64,000 nt of DNA from Jeotgalibacillus soli (GCF_000829435.1 NZ_JXRP01000017.1:1-64000), one strand, 5' to 3'; shown: positions 34,246 through 42,901, counted from the first letter of the stretch. Numbers and translations: made by a program. Notes: generated from the sequence alone by a model not told the origin.

Positions 34246-35277
34246 ATGAATCAATTTAATGACACGATACTGCGCGCAGCACGGGGAGAAGAGGTGTCCC
34301 ATACACCGGTTTGGTATATGCGGCAAGCTGGACGTTCTCAGCCTGAATACCGCGCAATAAAAGAAAAATATTCGTTGTTTGAAATTACACATCAACCGGA
34401 ATTATGTGCTTATGTCACACGTCTTCCTGTTGAAAATTATAATGTGGATGCGGCTGTTTTATACAAAGATATTATGACTCCGCTTCCAGCGCTTGGCGTA
34501 GATGTTGAGATTAAATCCGGAGTAGGTCCTGTAATTGATAATCCGATTCGCTCTGCTAAAGATGTGGGAAAGCTTGGGATGATTAATCCGGAAGAGGATA
34601 TTCCATATGTATTAGATACGATTCGCTTACTGACGAAAGAACAGCTTTCCGTTCCATTGATTGGTTTTGGAGGCGCTCCTTTTACGCTAGCAAGTTATAT
34701 GATTGAAGGGGGTCCTTCCCGCAACTATCATAAAACAAAGGCATTTATGTACGAAGAGCCAGCAGCTTGGTTTGCATTAATGGACAAGCTTGCAGAAATG
34801 ACAATCCTTTATACAAAAGCACAAATTCAAGCAGGGGCAAAAATAATTCAAATTTTCGATTCTTGGGTTGGTGCATTAAATAAGCTGGATTATCGCACCT
34901 ATATTAAACCGGCGATGGAGAAAATTTTCACCGAACTGAGAAATGAAGATGTTCCACTCATTTTGCATGGAGTAGGTTCTAGTCATTTAGCAAAGGATTG
35001 GAATGATTTCTCAATAGATGTTATTGGACTTGATTGGCGTATGTCTATTAAAGAAGCGAGAGCGATGGGGATAACGAAATCACTTCAAGGTAATCTCGAT
35101 CCTTCGATCCTGCTTGCTCCTTGGTCCGTTATTGAAGAGCGAGTGAAAACCATTCTAGATGAAGGCATGGTTCAGCCGGGACATATTTTTAATCTTGGTC
35201 AAGGTGTTTTCCCTGAGGTTAATCCTGATACGTTAAAGCGTTTAACAGCGTTTATTCATGAATACAGTTCGCGATAA
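34246..35277 (+). CDS. hemE: Uroporphyrinogen decarboxylase
   Basis: HemE removes four carboxyl groups from uroporphyrinogen III to give coproporphyrinogen III in heme synthesis. The 343-residue enzyme has both family signatures: [16 protein letters not shown] near the N-terminus (arginines bind the acetate groups) and the downstream [17 protein letters not shown], plus the FDSWVGALN segment. No cofactor is needed. ATG 34246 has AAAGGTGG upstream at slightly long spacing; in-frame starts further upstream precede that site. It is the first gene of hemE-hemH-hemY, under the palindrome-bearing promoter. Confidence 0.97.
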   Translation: MNQFNDTILRAARGEEVSHTPVWYMRQAGRSQPEYRAIKEKYSLFEITHQPELCAYVTRLPVENYNVDAAVLYKDIMTPLPALGVDVEIKSGVGPVIDNPIRSAKDVGKLGMINPEEDIPYVLDTIRLLTKEQLSVPLIGFGGAPFTLASYMIEGGPSRNYHKTKAFMYEEPAAWFALMDKLAEMTILYTKAQIQAGAKIIQIFDSWVGALNKLDYRTYIKPAMEKIFTELRNEDVPLILHGVGSSHLAKDWNDFSIDVIGLDWRMSIKEARAMGITKSLQGNLDPSILLAPWSVIEERVKTILDEGMVQPGHIFNLGQGVFPEVNPDTLKRLTAFIHEYSSR

Positions 35278-35369
35278 TTCCAGCACATCCAACAAGTAAA
35301 TTCATTTGTATTTCATCTATTAAAATGATTATAATAAAGTAATAATTCTAATTCACGAGGTGGAATAAG

Positions 35370-36302
35370 ATGGAAAAGAAAAAAATGGGTCTGCTTGTAA
35401 TGGCATATGGAACGCCATACAGCGAAGGAGATATAGAACGATATTACACACATATTAGACATGGCCGTAAGCCGTCTCCTGAGATGCTGGAAGACCTGCG
35501 TGGACGCTATGAGGCAATTGGCGGAATTTCTCCATTAGCTCGTATTACTCAAGAACAGGCAGAAGCGTTAACGGCACGTTTGAATGAAGTACAGGACGAG
35601 ATTGAATTCATTATGTACCTTGGATTAAAGCATATTGAGCCTTTTGTGGAAGATGCAGTTGAACAAATGCACAAGGATGGTATCACAGAAGCTGTATCTA
35701 TCGTGTTAGCACCGCATTTTTCAACTTTCAGCGTCAAATCATACAATGGCCGTGCTAAGGAAACAGGAGAAAAGCTTGGGGTTGCCATTACATCAATTGA
35801 AAGTTGGTATGATGAGCCTAAGTTTATCCAATACTGGGCTGAAAAAGTAAAAGAAACCTTTGATGCATTGACAGCAGAAGAGCGTGATAAAGCAGTATTA
35901 ATTGTATCTGCTCATAGTCTCCCAGAAAAAATTCTTGCGGCCGGCGACCCATATCCGGATCAGCTAAAAGAAACCGCAAACTTAATTGCACAAGCGGCGG
36001 GTGTAAAGAATTACGAGATCGGGTGGCAGAGTGAAGGAAATACTCCGGATCCGTGGCTTGGACCAGACGTTCAGGATTTAACGAAAGCTCTTCATGAAAA
36101 GTATGACTACGAATCGTTTGTCTATACACCTGTTGGGTTTGTTTCTGACCATTTAGAGGTGCTGTACGATAACGATTATGAATGTAAGGTCATTACAGAT
36201 GAAATTGGAGCGAAATACTACCGTCCTGAAATGCCGAATACACAGGCTCTGTTTATCGATGCTATGACTGACAAGGTATTAAAGCATTTGAACGGCAACT
36301 AA
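35370..36302 (+). CDS. hemH: Ferrochelatase (coproporphyrin/protoporphyrin type)
   Basis: HemH inserts ferrous iron into the porphyrin; in Gram-positive bacteria the substrate is coproporphyrin III. The 310-residue enzyme equals B. subtilis HemH in length and has the catalytic His182 in SAHSLPEKI, the conserved Glu in [18 protein letters not shown], and an N-terminal MAYGTP porphyrin-contact loop. No Fe-S ligands are present at the C-terminus. ATG 35370 follows CGAGGTGG. It lies between hemE and hemY, 92 bp after hemE and 27 bp before hemY. Confidence 0.97.
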   Translation: MEKKKMGLLVMAYGTPYSEGDIERYYTHIRHGRKPSPEMLEDLRGRYEAIGGISPLARITQEQAEALTARLNEVQDEIEFIMYLGLKHIEPFVEDAVEQMHKDGITEAVSIVLAPHFSTFSVKSYNGRAKETGEKLGVAITSIESWYDEPKFIQYWAEKVKETFDALTAEERDKAVLIVSAHSLPEKILAAGDPYPDQLKETANLIAQAAGVKNYEIGWQSEGNTPDPWLGPDVQDLTKALHEKYDYESFVYTPVGFVSDHLEVLYDNDYECKVITDEIGAKYYRPEMPNTQALFIDAMTDKVLKHLNGN

Positions 36303-36329
36303 TTCTGTTATAGAAAGCGATGAGTAAAT

Positions 36330-37757
36330 GTGTCAGCAGTCAAACAAAAGATTGTCGTTGTTGGCGGCGGAATAACTGGCCTCGCAGCAGCGTATAGAAT
36401 TCAAAAAGAACGAAAATTACATGACCTGGACTTTGAAGTGACATTAGTAGAATCAAGTCATAGGCTTGGCGGCAAGATTCAAACCGTAGAAAAAGACGGG
36501 TTCATAATTGAAAAGGGACCTGACTCCTATTTGGCGAGAAAAAAAAGTATGTCTCGTCTGGCGGAAGAAATCGGATTCGCAGATCGTTTGGTGAATAATG
36601 CAACAGGGCAGTCCTTTGTACTGGTGAATGATACACTTCATCCAATGCCGGGGGGTTCCGTAATGGGAATACCTACTCAGGTTGGTTCATTTCTGAAAAC
36701 CGATCTCTTTTCTTTGACGGGAAAAGTGAGAGCAGCAGCAGATTTCGTCATGCCCAAATCACAGGGAAAATCAGATCAATCATTAGGTGCTTTTTTTCGC
36801 AGAAGACTGGGAAATGAAGTGGTAGAAAATTTAATTGAACCGCTGTTATCAGGCATATATGCAGGGGACATTGATCGTTTAAGTCTAATGGCTACGTTCC
36901 CTCAGTTTTATCAGGTAGAACAGGAGCACCGGAGTCTCATTCTTGGGATGAAAAAGAATGCACCTCCTCCAGCAGCAAAAGTAAAGAAAAAGGGACTCTT
37001 TTTAACCTTTACTTCAGGATTGCAGTCCTTTGTTGATAAGCTTGAGGAAGAATTAATTAGCACTACTGTTATAAAAGGTGTAAAAGTGGAGACTATTGAA
37101 AAGGAAGATTCTTCACCTCATCGTTATAAGCTGTTATTAAATAACGGAGAAACCCTTGATGCAGATAGTATTATTTTTACCGTACCTCACATAGTGGCAT
37201 CAGGTATTTTTCAAAAAAATAATTTGCTCACTTCGTTCAAATCGATGCCAGCGACGTCGGTTGCAACAGTTGCGATGGCTTTTCCTTCTGAAGCGATTCG
37301 AAAAGATATTGAAGGCACAGGCTTTGTTGTTTCCAGAAATAGTGACTATACCATTACAGCATGCACATGGACACATAAAAAGTGGCCTCATTCTACACCA
37401 GAAGGTAAAGTCCTTCTGCGGTGTTATGTGGGGCGTGCTGGAGATGAAGCTGTCGTAGATTTAGCTGATAATCAAATCGAATCGATTGTATTGGATGATT
37501 TGAAGAAAATTATGGACATTAGTGAAAAACCGGAATTTACAATTGTAACAAGATGGAAGCAAGCAATGCCCCAATATACTGTTGGACATAAGGAACGACT
37601 GAAAGAAGAAAAAGAAAAGCTTGAAAACGCCTTTCCAGGTGTATTTATAGCGGGGAGCTCCTTTGAAGGTCTTGGTTTGCCTGACTGTGTTGACCAAGGG
37701 GAGAGCGCAGCTCATCAATCGATTGCTTATGTAACGGAAGGACACAAGGGATTCTGA
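36330..37757 (+). CDS. hemY: Coproporphyrinogen III/protoporphyrinogen oxidase
   Basis: This FAD enzyme oxidises coproporphyrinogen III to coproporphyrin III before iron insertion. The 475-residue protein begins with the dinucleotide-binding VVGGGITGLAAAYR and E-rich VTLVESSHRLGGKI, contains IEKGPDSYLARK and PLLSGIYAGDIDRLSLMATFPQF, and ends with the FAD-contact SSFEGLGLPDCVDQG. It closely resembles B. subtilis HemY (470). The start is GTG 36330; its ribosome binding site is weak (GAAAGCG), so translation may depend on coupling from hemH. The terminator overlaps its last codons. Confidence 0.96.
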   Translation: MSAVKQKIVVVGGGITGLAAAYRIQKERKLHDLDFEVTLVESSHRLGGKIQTVEKDGFIIEKGPDSYLARKKSMSRLAEEIGFADRLVNNATGQSFVLVNDTLHPMPGGSVMGIPTQVGSFLKTDLFSLTGKVRAAADFVMPKSQGKSDQSLGAFFRRRLGNEVVENLIEPLLSGIYAGDIDRLSLMATFPQFYQVEQEHRSLILGMKKNAPPPAAKVKKKGLFLTFTSGLQSFVDKLEEELISTTVIKGVKVETIEKEDSSPHRYKLLLNNGETLDADSIIFTVPHIVASGIFQKNNLLTSFKSMPATSVATVAMAFPSEAIRKDIEGTGFVVSRNSDYTITACTWTHKKWPHSTPEGKVLLRCYVGRAGDEAVVDLADNQIESIVLDDLKKIMDISEKPEFTIVTRWKQAMPQYTVGHKERLKEEKEKLENAFPGVFIAGSSFEGLGLPDCVDQGESAAHQSIAYVTEGHKGF

Positions 37758-37776
37758 TCTCTTTGTGTCCTTTTCA
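37738..37776 (+). terminator. hemEHY terminator overlapping the hemY stop
   Basis: AAGGACACAAGGGA and TCTCTTTGTGTCCTT form a 14-15 bp stem whose loop holds the hemY stop codon; T4 follows. Confidence 0.85.
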
Positions 37777-37844
37777 TATAGCTATCAAATTCATTGCGTA
37801 AGCTAGTAAGATAAATGAAGAGTATACATATTGGAGGAAAAAAG

Positions 37845-38336
37845 ATGAAACGATTACTGCAAGGGTTGGTTCTGGGAAACATTGTTACAGTAATGGTTGC
37901 GTGCGGAGGAACAGACGACAATACAGGAGCCGAAGAAACGACGCAATCACTTGTTCCAGTCGAAGTAACGTTCAATATAGATGAACAGGCAGAGCCTGGC
38001 GATACACTTACATTTGAAGTAGAAGTCACGCAGGGTGATGAACAAGTTGATGATGCACACGAGGTGACATTTGAAGTTTGGCAGCCAAATCATAAAGAAC
38101 ACTCGGAGATGATTGAAGCAACAAATGAAGAGGAAGGCAAATATATTGCGTCCTATACCTTTGAAGAAGAATCACTTTATTATGTGCAAGCACATGTCAC
38201 TGCACGTGATACACACGTCATGCCTCGGATGGAGGTCCTCGTTGGAGATCCCGATCTCTCAGCTATTGAAGACGAAGAACTGCAAACTGAAATGGATCAT
38301 GATAATCAAAATGAAGAAAACGACCACAGCCACTAG
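37845..38336 (+). CDS. YtkA-like lipoprotein
   Basis: The 163-residue precursor has a lipoprotein signal with lipobox MVAC (Cys20). A YtkA/FixH-like beta-sandwich domain covers about 40-135 with PVEVTFNIDEQAEPGDT and HEVTFEVW. The C-terminus is strongly acidic and histidine-containing (MDHDNQNEENDHSH) and could bind metal ions. YtkA-like proteins are outer-surface lipoproteins of unknown role, sometimes linked to copper or cytochrome oxidase assembly; adjacency to heme synthesis would fit that but is only suggestive. ATG 37845 follows TTGGAGGAAAAAAG. Its TAG stop merges into repeat array C. Confidence 0.85.
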   Translation: MKRLLQGLVLGNIVTVMVACGGTDDNTGAEETTQSLVPVEVTFNIDEQAEPGDTLTFEVEVTQGDEQVDDAHEVTFEVWQPNHKEHSEMIEATNEEEGKYIASYTFEEESLYYVQAHVTARDTHVMPRMEVLVGDPDLSAIEDEELQTEMDHDNQNEENDHSH

Positions 38337-38643
38337 AAAAGCGGAAGGCGCTCGTTCAGCTGCGACAAGCACAAGGCGAGTCGGCATATTGGTGCTCGTT
38401 GCCAATAAGACGGCTTGACTTGAGACCTCGAGCAGCTAGCGCCTGCAGCTGGATCAAAGAAAAGCGGAAGGCGCTCGTTCAGCTGCGACAAGCACAAGGC
38501 GAGTCGGCATATTGGTGCTCGTTGCCAATAAGACGGCTTGACTTGAGACCTCGAGCAGCTAGCGCCTGCAGCTGGATCAAAGAAAAGCGGAAGGTGCTTG
38601 TTCAGCTGCGACAAGTATAAGACACGCTGCCCTGTTTGCATAA
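38337..38643. repeat. Repeat array C: two full 123-bp units and a half unit
   Basis: AAAAGCGGAAGG recurs at 38337, 38460 and 38583, a 123-bp period. The orientation is opposite to arrays A and B. The two complete hairpins are of the B1 sequence type; the third, truncated unit carries a TATAAGAC arm like array A, so the array is a mosaic. The left edge directly follows the TAG stop of the YtkA-like gene (TAG then AAAAGCGG). The right edge fades near 38643, just before a terminator. Confidence 0.92.
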
Positions 38644-38647
38644 TACC

Positions 38648-38709
38648 AAAAAACACTTCTACTGTACTAATACAGATATTCTGTATTGTTCAGTAGAAGT
38701 GTTTTTTTG
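38648..38709. terminator. Long bidirectional terminator beside yhfH
   Basis: AAAAACACTTCTACTG and CAGTAGAAGTGTTTTT form the outer 16-bp stem; AATACAG/CTGTATT forms an inner stem. A and T tracts flank both sides, so it can end both the plus-strand lipoprotein transcript and the minus-strand yhfH pair. Confidence 0.88.
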
Positions 38710-38723
38710 TCGCGCTGTTATTC

Positions 38724-38852
38724 TTATCCATTTGTTTTACAGTTATCACAGACAGTACCATATGCTTCTGCTTGTTCTTCCATTTTATCTCCACAAGATG
38801 CACATTGTTTAGGTGGAATGTTTCTGTAAAACTCCATTACGTTTTCAAGCAT
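38724..38852 (-). CDS. yhfH: YhfH-like zinc-ribbon protein (copy 1)
   Basis: The 42-residue product reads MLENVMEFYRNIPPKQCASC, then a charged linker with AEAYGTVCDNC. Two CxxC pairs (Cys17/20 and Cys36/39) make a small zinc ribbon. It matches the YhfH family, found next to yhfI in B. subtilis. AAGGG precedes the ATG. It is the second of two tandem copies transcribed leftward; the next gene rightward, yhfI, is divergent. Function is unknown. Confidence 0.85.
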   Translation of the reverse strand: MLENVMEFYRNIPPKQCASCGDKMEEQAEAYGTVCDNCKTNG

Positions 38853-38922
38853 TGCAATCATCCCTTCTTTTTCGTTAAATTATGATGGAATTCATTTTTT
38901 ATTGTTGCCATAACAAACGTAC

Positions 38923-39051
38923 TTATATTGAAGAACTGCATTTATCACAAACAGTACTGTATGCTTCTGCTTGTTCTTCCATTTTATCTCCGCAAGACGC
39001 ACATTGTTTAGGCGGGATATTTCTGTAAAATTCCATTACGTTTTCAAGCAT
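38923..39051 (-). CDS. yhfH: YhfH-like zinc-ribbon protein (copy 2)
   Basis: The 42-residue paralogue is identical to the 38724 copy over its first 31 residues and differs only near the C-terminus (YSTVCDKCSSSI). Both CxxC pairs are kept. GGAAAGGATG lies upstream at good spacing. The two copies differ at many silent third positions, so the duplication is not recent and the protein sequence is under selection. Confidence 0.85.
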   Translation of the reverse strand: MLENVMEFYRNIPPKQCASCGDKMEEQAEAYSTVCDKCSSSI

Positions 39052-39233
39052 TGTAATCATCCTTTCCTATTATCTGTTATACAACTATGTGTTATTTGAT
39101 CTTATTGTATTATAACAGATATCGACTAGTCAATGATTTTTTTAAAATATATGCTCTCAGATGAAAAAATAGGTCAAATACAGTATAGTAATACCAGCAT
39201 GTATCATCGTTTATCATGAAGGAGGAATAGGCT

Positions 39234-39971
39234 TTGAAGGTTACGGTTGTAGGCTTTTGGGGTGGCTATCCAAAAATGAATGAAGCAAGTACAGGCTATT
39301 TAATCGAACAGGATGGCTTTCATCTTCTTCTTGATTGTGGGAGCGGTGTATTAAGTCAGCTTCAGCGATACATACAGCCAGATGAACTGGATGCACTTGT
39401 GATTACTCACTACCATGCGGACCACATAGCTGATGTGGGTGTATTACAGCATGCGCTGTTAATTCAGGAGGCACTTAAAGGGGAAACGATTATTCTGCCG
39501 GCATACGGTCATCAAGAAGATGAGAGCGGTTTTTCATCACTTCAATATAAAGAATTAATGAGAGCAATTGCTTATCAGCCGGAACAGCCATTAAAGTTGG
39601 GACCGTTTACGTTGAGCTTTTTGCGAACGCGCCATTCAGTGCCTTGCTATGCCGTACGCATTGAATCTTCTAATGCAGTCGTTGTTTTTACAGCAGACTC
39701 CGCGTACCAAACTTCTTTTATTGAGTTTGCCAAAAATGCTGATCTGCTGATTGCAGAATCGAATTTTTACAGCGGGATGGATGCACAATCAGCAGGACAC
39801 ATGACAAGTGAGGAAGCGGCTTCTATCGCCAGGGATGCCCGGATAAAGCACTTGCTCTTAACGCATCTTCCTCATTTTGGAAACTTGAATCAACTTAAAA
39901 AAGAGGCTGAACAAATATATGATGGTAAAGTACAGCTTGCTTCATCGGGATTAACGATCACCTATTCATAA
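39234..39971 (+). CDS. yhfI: MBL-fold metallo-hydrolase YhfI
   Basis: The 245-residue metallo-beta-lactamase-fold protein has THYHADHIAD (HxHxDH, two-metal site), an Asp in VFTADSAYQ and C-terminal LLTHLPHF. Related enzymes include RNase Z, cyclic-nucleotide phosphodiesterases and other hydrolases; it is shorter than RNase Z and lacks that enzyme's exosite arm, so the substrate is open. TTG 39234 is supported by AAGGAGG eight bases upstream. It lies 14 bp before lplJ, as in B. subtilis, and the two are probably cotranscribed. Confidence 0.9.
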   Translation: MKVTVVGFWGGYPKMNEASTGYLIEQDGFHLLLDCGSGVLSQLQRYIQPDELDALVITHYHADHIADVGVLQHALLIQEALKGETIILPAYGHQEDESGFSSLQYKELMRAIAYQPEQPLKLGPFTLSFLRTRHSVPCYAVRIESSNAVVVFTADSAYQTSFIEFAKNADLLIAESNFYSGMDAQSAGHMTSEEAASIARDARIKHLLLTHLPHFGNLNQLKKEAEQIYDGKVQLASSGLTITYS

Positions 39972-39985
39972 GGGGGACTAATTAA

Positions 39986-40975
39986 ATGTTATTTATAGAT
40001 AATAAAGGTATAACGGATCCTCGGATCAATCTAGCTATAGAAGAGTATGCACTTAAACAACTTGATATCGAGAAGAGCTACTTGCTTTTCTACATAAATG
40101 AACCTTCCATTATTATTGGAAAGAATCAAAATACAATTGAAGAAATAAACACTGATTACGTAGAAAAAAATAAACTTCATGTCGTACGCCGTCTTTCGGG
40201 CGGAGGTGCCGTATACCATGATTTGGGGAACTTAAACTTTAGTTTTATTACGAAGGACGACGGTGACAGCTTTCATAATTTCAAAAAATTCACGGAGCCG
40301 GTTGTTGAAGCACTTCACCAAATTGGTGTAAAGGCTGAATTAAAGGGCCGCAACGATCTCGTCGTCGGAGAGAGAAAAATCTCAGGAAACGCACAGTTTT
40401 CAACAAAAGGAAGAATGTTCAGCCATGGGACACTCATGTTTGATTCTGAAATTGATAACGTTGTTTCATCGTTAAAAGTACGTAAGGATAAAATTGAATC
40501 CAAAGGCATTAAATCCATTCGCAGCCGTGTAGCAAACATCTCTGAATTCATGGAAGAGAAAATAACCATTGAAGAGTTTAAGCAATTGATTCTTAGCCAT
40601 ATTTTTGCCGGTGCCGATAAAATTAAAGAATATGTGTTAACAGATAAGGATTGGGACAATATTCATGAACTGTCACGTGAACGCTATCAAAATTGGGATT
40701 GGAATTATGGGAAATCACCGAAATTTAACCTGCAGCATTCACACAGATTCCCAGTAGGCGGACTGGATGTGCGTCTGGATGTGGAAAAAGGAAACATTGA
40801 AAACTGCAAAATTTACGGAGATTTCTTTGGCGTTGGTGATGTACAGGAAATTGAAAATAAGCTTGTCGGATTACGTTACGAGCGTGCTGTTATAGAAAAA
40901 GCACTTGAAGACGTAGACATTAAACATTATTTTGGCAACATTGAGAAAGAAGAGTTTATTGATTTGCTCTATTGA
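39986..40975 (+). CDS. lplJ: Lipoate-protein ligase
   Basis: LplJ activates lipoate with ATP and attaches it to lipoyl domains, chiefly of GcvH and 2-oxoacid dehydrogenases. The 329-residue protein shows the lipoyl-ligase fold with RRLSGGGAVYHDLGNLNFSFI (lipoyl-AMP binding) and GRNDLVVGERKISGNAQ, plus the C-terminal accessory domain (about 245-329). B. subtilis LplJ is 331 residues. AAGGGGGAC precedes the ATG. It forms an operon with yhfI and ends at a hairpin terminator. Confidence 0.95.
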   Translation: MLFIDNKGITDPRINLAIEEYALKQLDIEKSYLLFYINEPSIIIGKNQNTIEEINTDYVEKNKLHVVRRLSGGGAVYHDLGNLNFSFITKDDGDSFHNFKKFTEPVVEALHQIGVKAELKGRNDLVVGERKISGNAQFSTKGRMFSHGTLMFDSEIDNVVSSLKVRKDKIESKGIKSIRSRVANISEFMEEKITIEEFKQLILSHIFAGADKIKEYVLTDKDWDNIHELSRERYQNWDWNYGKSPKFNLQHSHRFPVGGLDVRLDVEKGNIENCKIYGDFFGVGDVQEIENKLVGLRYERAVIEKALEDVDIKHYFGNIEKEEFIDLLY

Positions 40976-40981
40976 TCATTC

Positions 40982-41014
40982 CAAACGGCTGGCTACTGTA
41001 GCTGGCCGTTTTTA
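40982..41014 (+). terminator. lplJ terminator
   Basis: AACGGCTGGCTAC pairs with GTAGCTGGCCGTT around a minimal loop with two mismatches; T5 follows. Confidence 0.8.
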
Positions 41015-41040
41015 CATATATATTTTAAAGGGGAAAAGTA

Positions 41041-41190
41041 ATGCAAATAAAACGGATTTTGCTTTGTCTTGTATTGACGGGTCCGGTTTTCAATTTATTT
41101 GGATGGATGACCTTATGGGGCTATGGCATAAGTGCAGTAAGTGTTGCAGCTTTAATCGTGATGGATTTAAGTCTCAAGAAGAAAGGATGA
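41041..41190 (+). CDS. Small membrane protein (49 aa)
   Basis: The product has two hydrophobic helices (MQIKRILLCLVLTGPVFNLF and a second over about 26-42) and a basic tail, LSLKKKG. AAAGGGG sits eight bases before the ATG, supporting translation. It resembles in position the small membrane gene yhfK region of B. subtilis but not in sequence that I can recognise. It lies between lplJ and lcfB. Confidence 0.65.
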   Translation: MQIKRILLCLVLTGPVFNLFGWMTLWGYGISAVSVAALIVMDLSLKKKG

Positions 41191-41264
41191 AATCGCTCTC
41201 TTGAAATGAGTAGGGGATTTGGATATAATTAGTTTGAAAATTTTTATTTTTGATAAATAGTAAA

Positions 41265-41284
41265 ATGAATGATTATTCATTCAT
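41265..41284. promoter_or_regulatory. FadR operator before lcfB
   Basis: TGAATGATTATTCATTCA (41266-41283) matches the Bacillus FadR box consensus of TGAATGA and TCATTCA arms. It lies 25 bp before the lcfB start codon. FadR, a TetR-type repressor released by long-chain acyl-CoA, controls fatty-acid degradation genes including lcf genes in B. subtilis. Confidence 0.85.
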
Positions 41285-41308
41285 AAAATCGTCAAGGGGG
41301 ATGATGAA

Positions 41309-42865
41309 ATGAATTTATCAGATCGATTAAATGAAACAGCTAAGCAGCATGACAGTAAAACAGCCTATCATTTTATGGACCAATCGGCGTCATATGCAGA
41401 ATTGAATGGAGCTGTGAACAAAATGGCAAATAGCTTAACGGCTATGGGGATTCAAAAAGGGGACCATGTAGCGCTGCTTTTAGGTAACTCTCCACATTTT
41501 GTGATCTCTCTTTATGCAACATTACGTGTAGGTGCAACAGCGATTCCGATTAATCCAATCTATACACCTGATGAGATTGCGTATATTTTACGTGATGGTG
41601 ATGTTAAAGTGGTGATCGCGTTGGATTTATTATTGCCGTTGGTAGAAAAAGCTCATCATGCACTTCCGAGCATTCAGCAGTTTATCCTTTGTGAAACAAG
41701 TTCAGATACACATGAGAAGCTTTCTGCACTAGGGGAGGACGTGAAAGAAAAAGTGAAAGCGTTCTCTCGACTACTGGCAGAAGAGACTCCTCAATACAAA
41801 GGGCCGGAGCTTGATGATGATGATGTTGCCGTTATTTTATATACCTCTGGAACAACCGGAAAGCCTAAAGGGGCTATGCTTACGCACCGCAATCTATTTT
41901 CTAATGCGAGTGATACAGCCAATTATTTATCGATTACAGGGGAGGATCGGGTAATCACCGCTCTTCCTATGTTTCATGTGTTCGCATTAACGGTCGTGTT
42001 AAATGCACCATTGATTAATGGAGGCACTATTTTAATTGTTCCTCGTTTTAGCCCAAAGGATGTTTTTGCAATTGCTAAAAAATACGAGGCAACGGTTTTT
42101 GCCGGTGTTCCGACGATGTATAATTTCCTTTATCAATATCCGGATGGCGATCCGAAAGATTTTGCTTCCCTTCGTTTAAGTATTTCGGGCGGAGCTTCTC
42201 TTCCTGTTGCGCTGCTTCACAACTTTGAAGAAAAGTTTAACGTGCGAGTATCGGAGGGGTATGGGCTATCAGAAGCCTCACCTGTTACAAGCTTTAATCC
42301 ATTAGACCGTGATCGCAAGCCAGGGTCTATCGGTACATCCATTACAAATGTTCAAAATAAAATTGTGGACGAGCTTGGAGAAGAAGTGCCGATTGGACAG
42401 GTTGGCGAACTGATTGTAAAAGGCCCAAATGTGATGAAGGGTTATTATAAAATGCCGGAAGAAACAGAGGCAGCAATTAAGGATGAGTGGCTTTATACCG
42501 GAGATTTAGCAAGAATGGATGATGAGGGCTATATTTATATTGTGGATCGTAAAAAGGACATGATCATCGTGGGCGGGTATAACGTCTACCCTAGAGAGAT
42601 TGAAGAGGTTTTATACACTCATGAAGCGGTTGTCGAAACAGCTGTTGTTGGGGTGCCTGATCCAGATTACGGTGAAGCAGTACAGTGCTTTGTCGTGAAG
42701 AAGAATCCAGCTCTCACAAAAGAGGAGCTCATTGAATATTGCGGGAAGCAGCTAGCTAAATATAAGTTACCTACCGTTATTGAGTTTATTGAGGAGCTTC
42801 CAAAAAATACAACTGGTAAGATATTAAGACGCGCGTTGCGTGATCAGATTAAGACAGGGTCGTAG
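41309..42865 (+). CDS. lcfB: Long-chain fatty-acid-CoA ligase
   Basis: LcfB activates long-chain fatty acids with ATP and CoA, the entry step of beta-oxidation. The 518-residue ANL-family enzyme has the AMP-binding P-loop LYTSGTTGKPKGAM (near residue 177), EGYGLSEASP, YTGDLARMDDEGY, and the hinge and C-terminal lysine region GGYNVYPREIEE and PKNTTGKILRR. The orthologue lcfB (yhfL) occupies the same place after lplJ in B. subtilis. AAGGGGGATG precedes the ATG and a FadR operator lies in the promoter region, so it should be induced when fatty acids are available. Confidence 0.95.
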   Translation: MNLSDRLNETAKQHDSKTAYHFMDQSASYAELNGAVNKMANSLTAMGIQKGDHVALLLGNSPHFVISLYATLRVGATAIPINPIYTPDEIAYILRDGDVKVVIALDLLLPLVEKAHHALPSIQQFILCETSSDTHEKLSALGEDVKEKVKAFSRLLAEETPQYKGPELDDDDVAVILYTSGTTGKPKGAMLTHRNLFSNASDTANYLSITGEDRVITALPMFHVFALTVVLNAPLINGGTILIVPRFSPKDVFAIAKKYEATVFAGVPTMYNFLYQYPDGDPKDFASLRLSISGGASLPVALLHNFEEKFNVRVSEGYGLSEASPVTSFNPLDRDRKPGSIGTSITNVQNKIVDELGEEVPIGQVGELIVKGPNVMKGYYKMPEETEAAIKDEWLYTGDLARMDDEGYIYIVDRKKDMIIVGGYNVYPREIEEVLYTHEAVVETAVVGVPDPDYGEAVQCFVVKKNPALTKEELIEYCGKQLAKYKLPTVIEFIEELPKNTTGKILRRALRDQIKTGS

Positions 42866-42901
42866 GAAAAAGGCTGACTCGATTGAGCCAGCCTTTTCCT
42901 G
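42864..42901 (+). terminator. lcfB terminator
   Basis: AGGAAAAAGGCTGACTC and GAGCCAGCCTTTTCCT pair around GATT, overlapping the lcfB stop. Confidence 0.9.

Noticed and set aside
40932-41204. 90-codon frame between lplJ and lcfB
   Set aside because: It crosses the lplJ terminator; the 49-codon frame at 41041 has a proper ribosome binding site and a membrane-protein composition.
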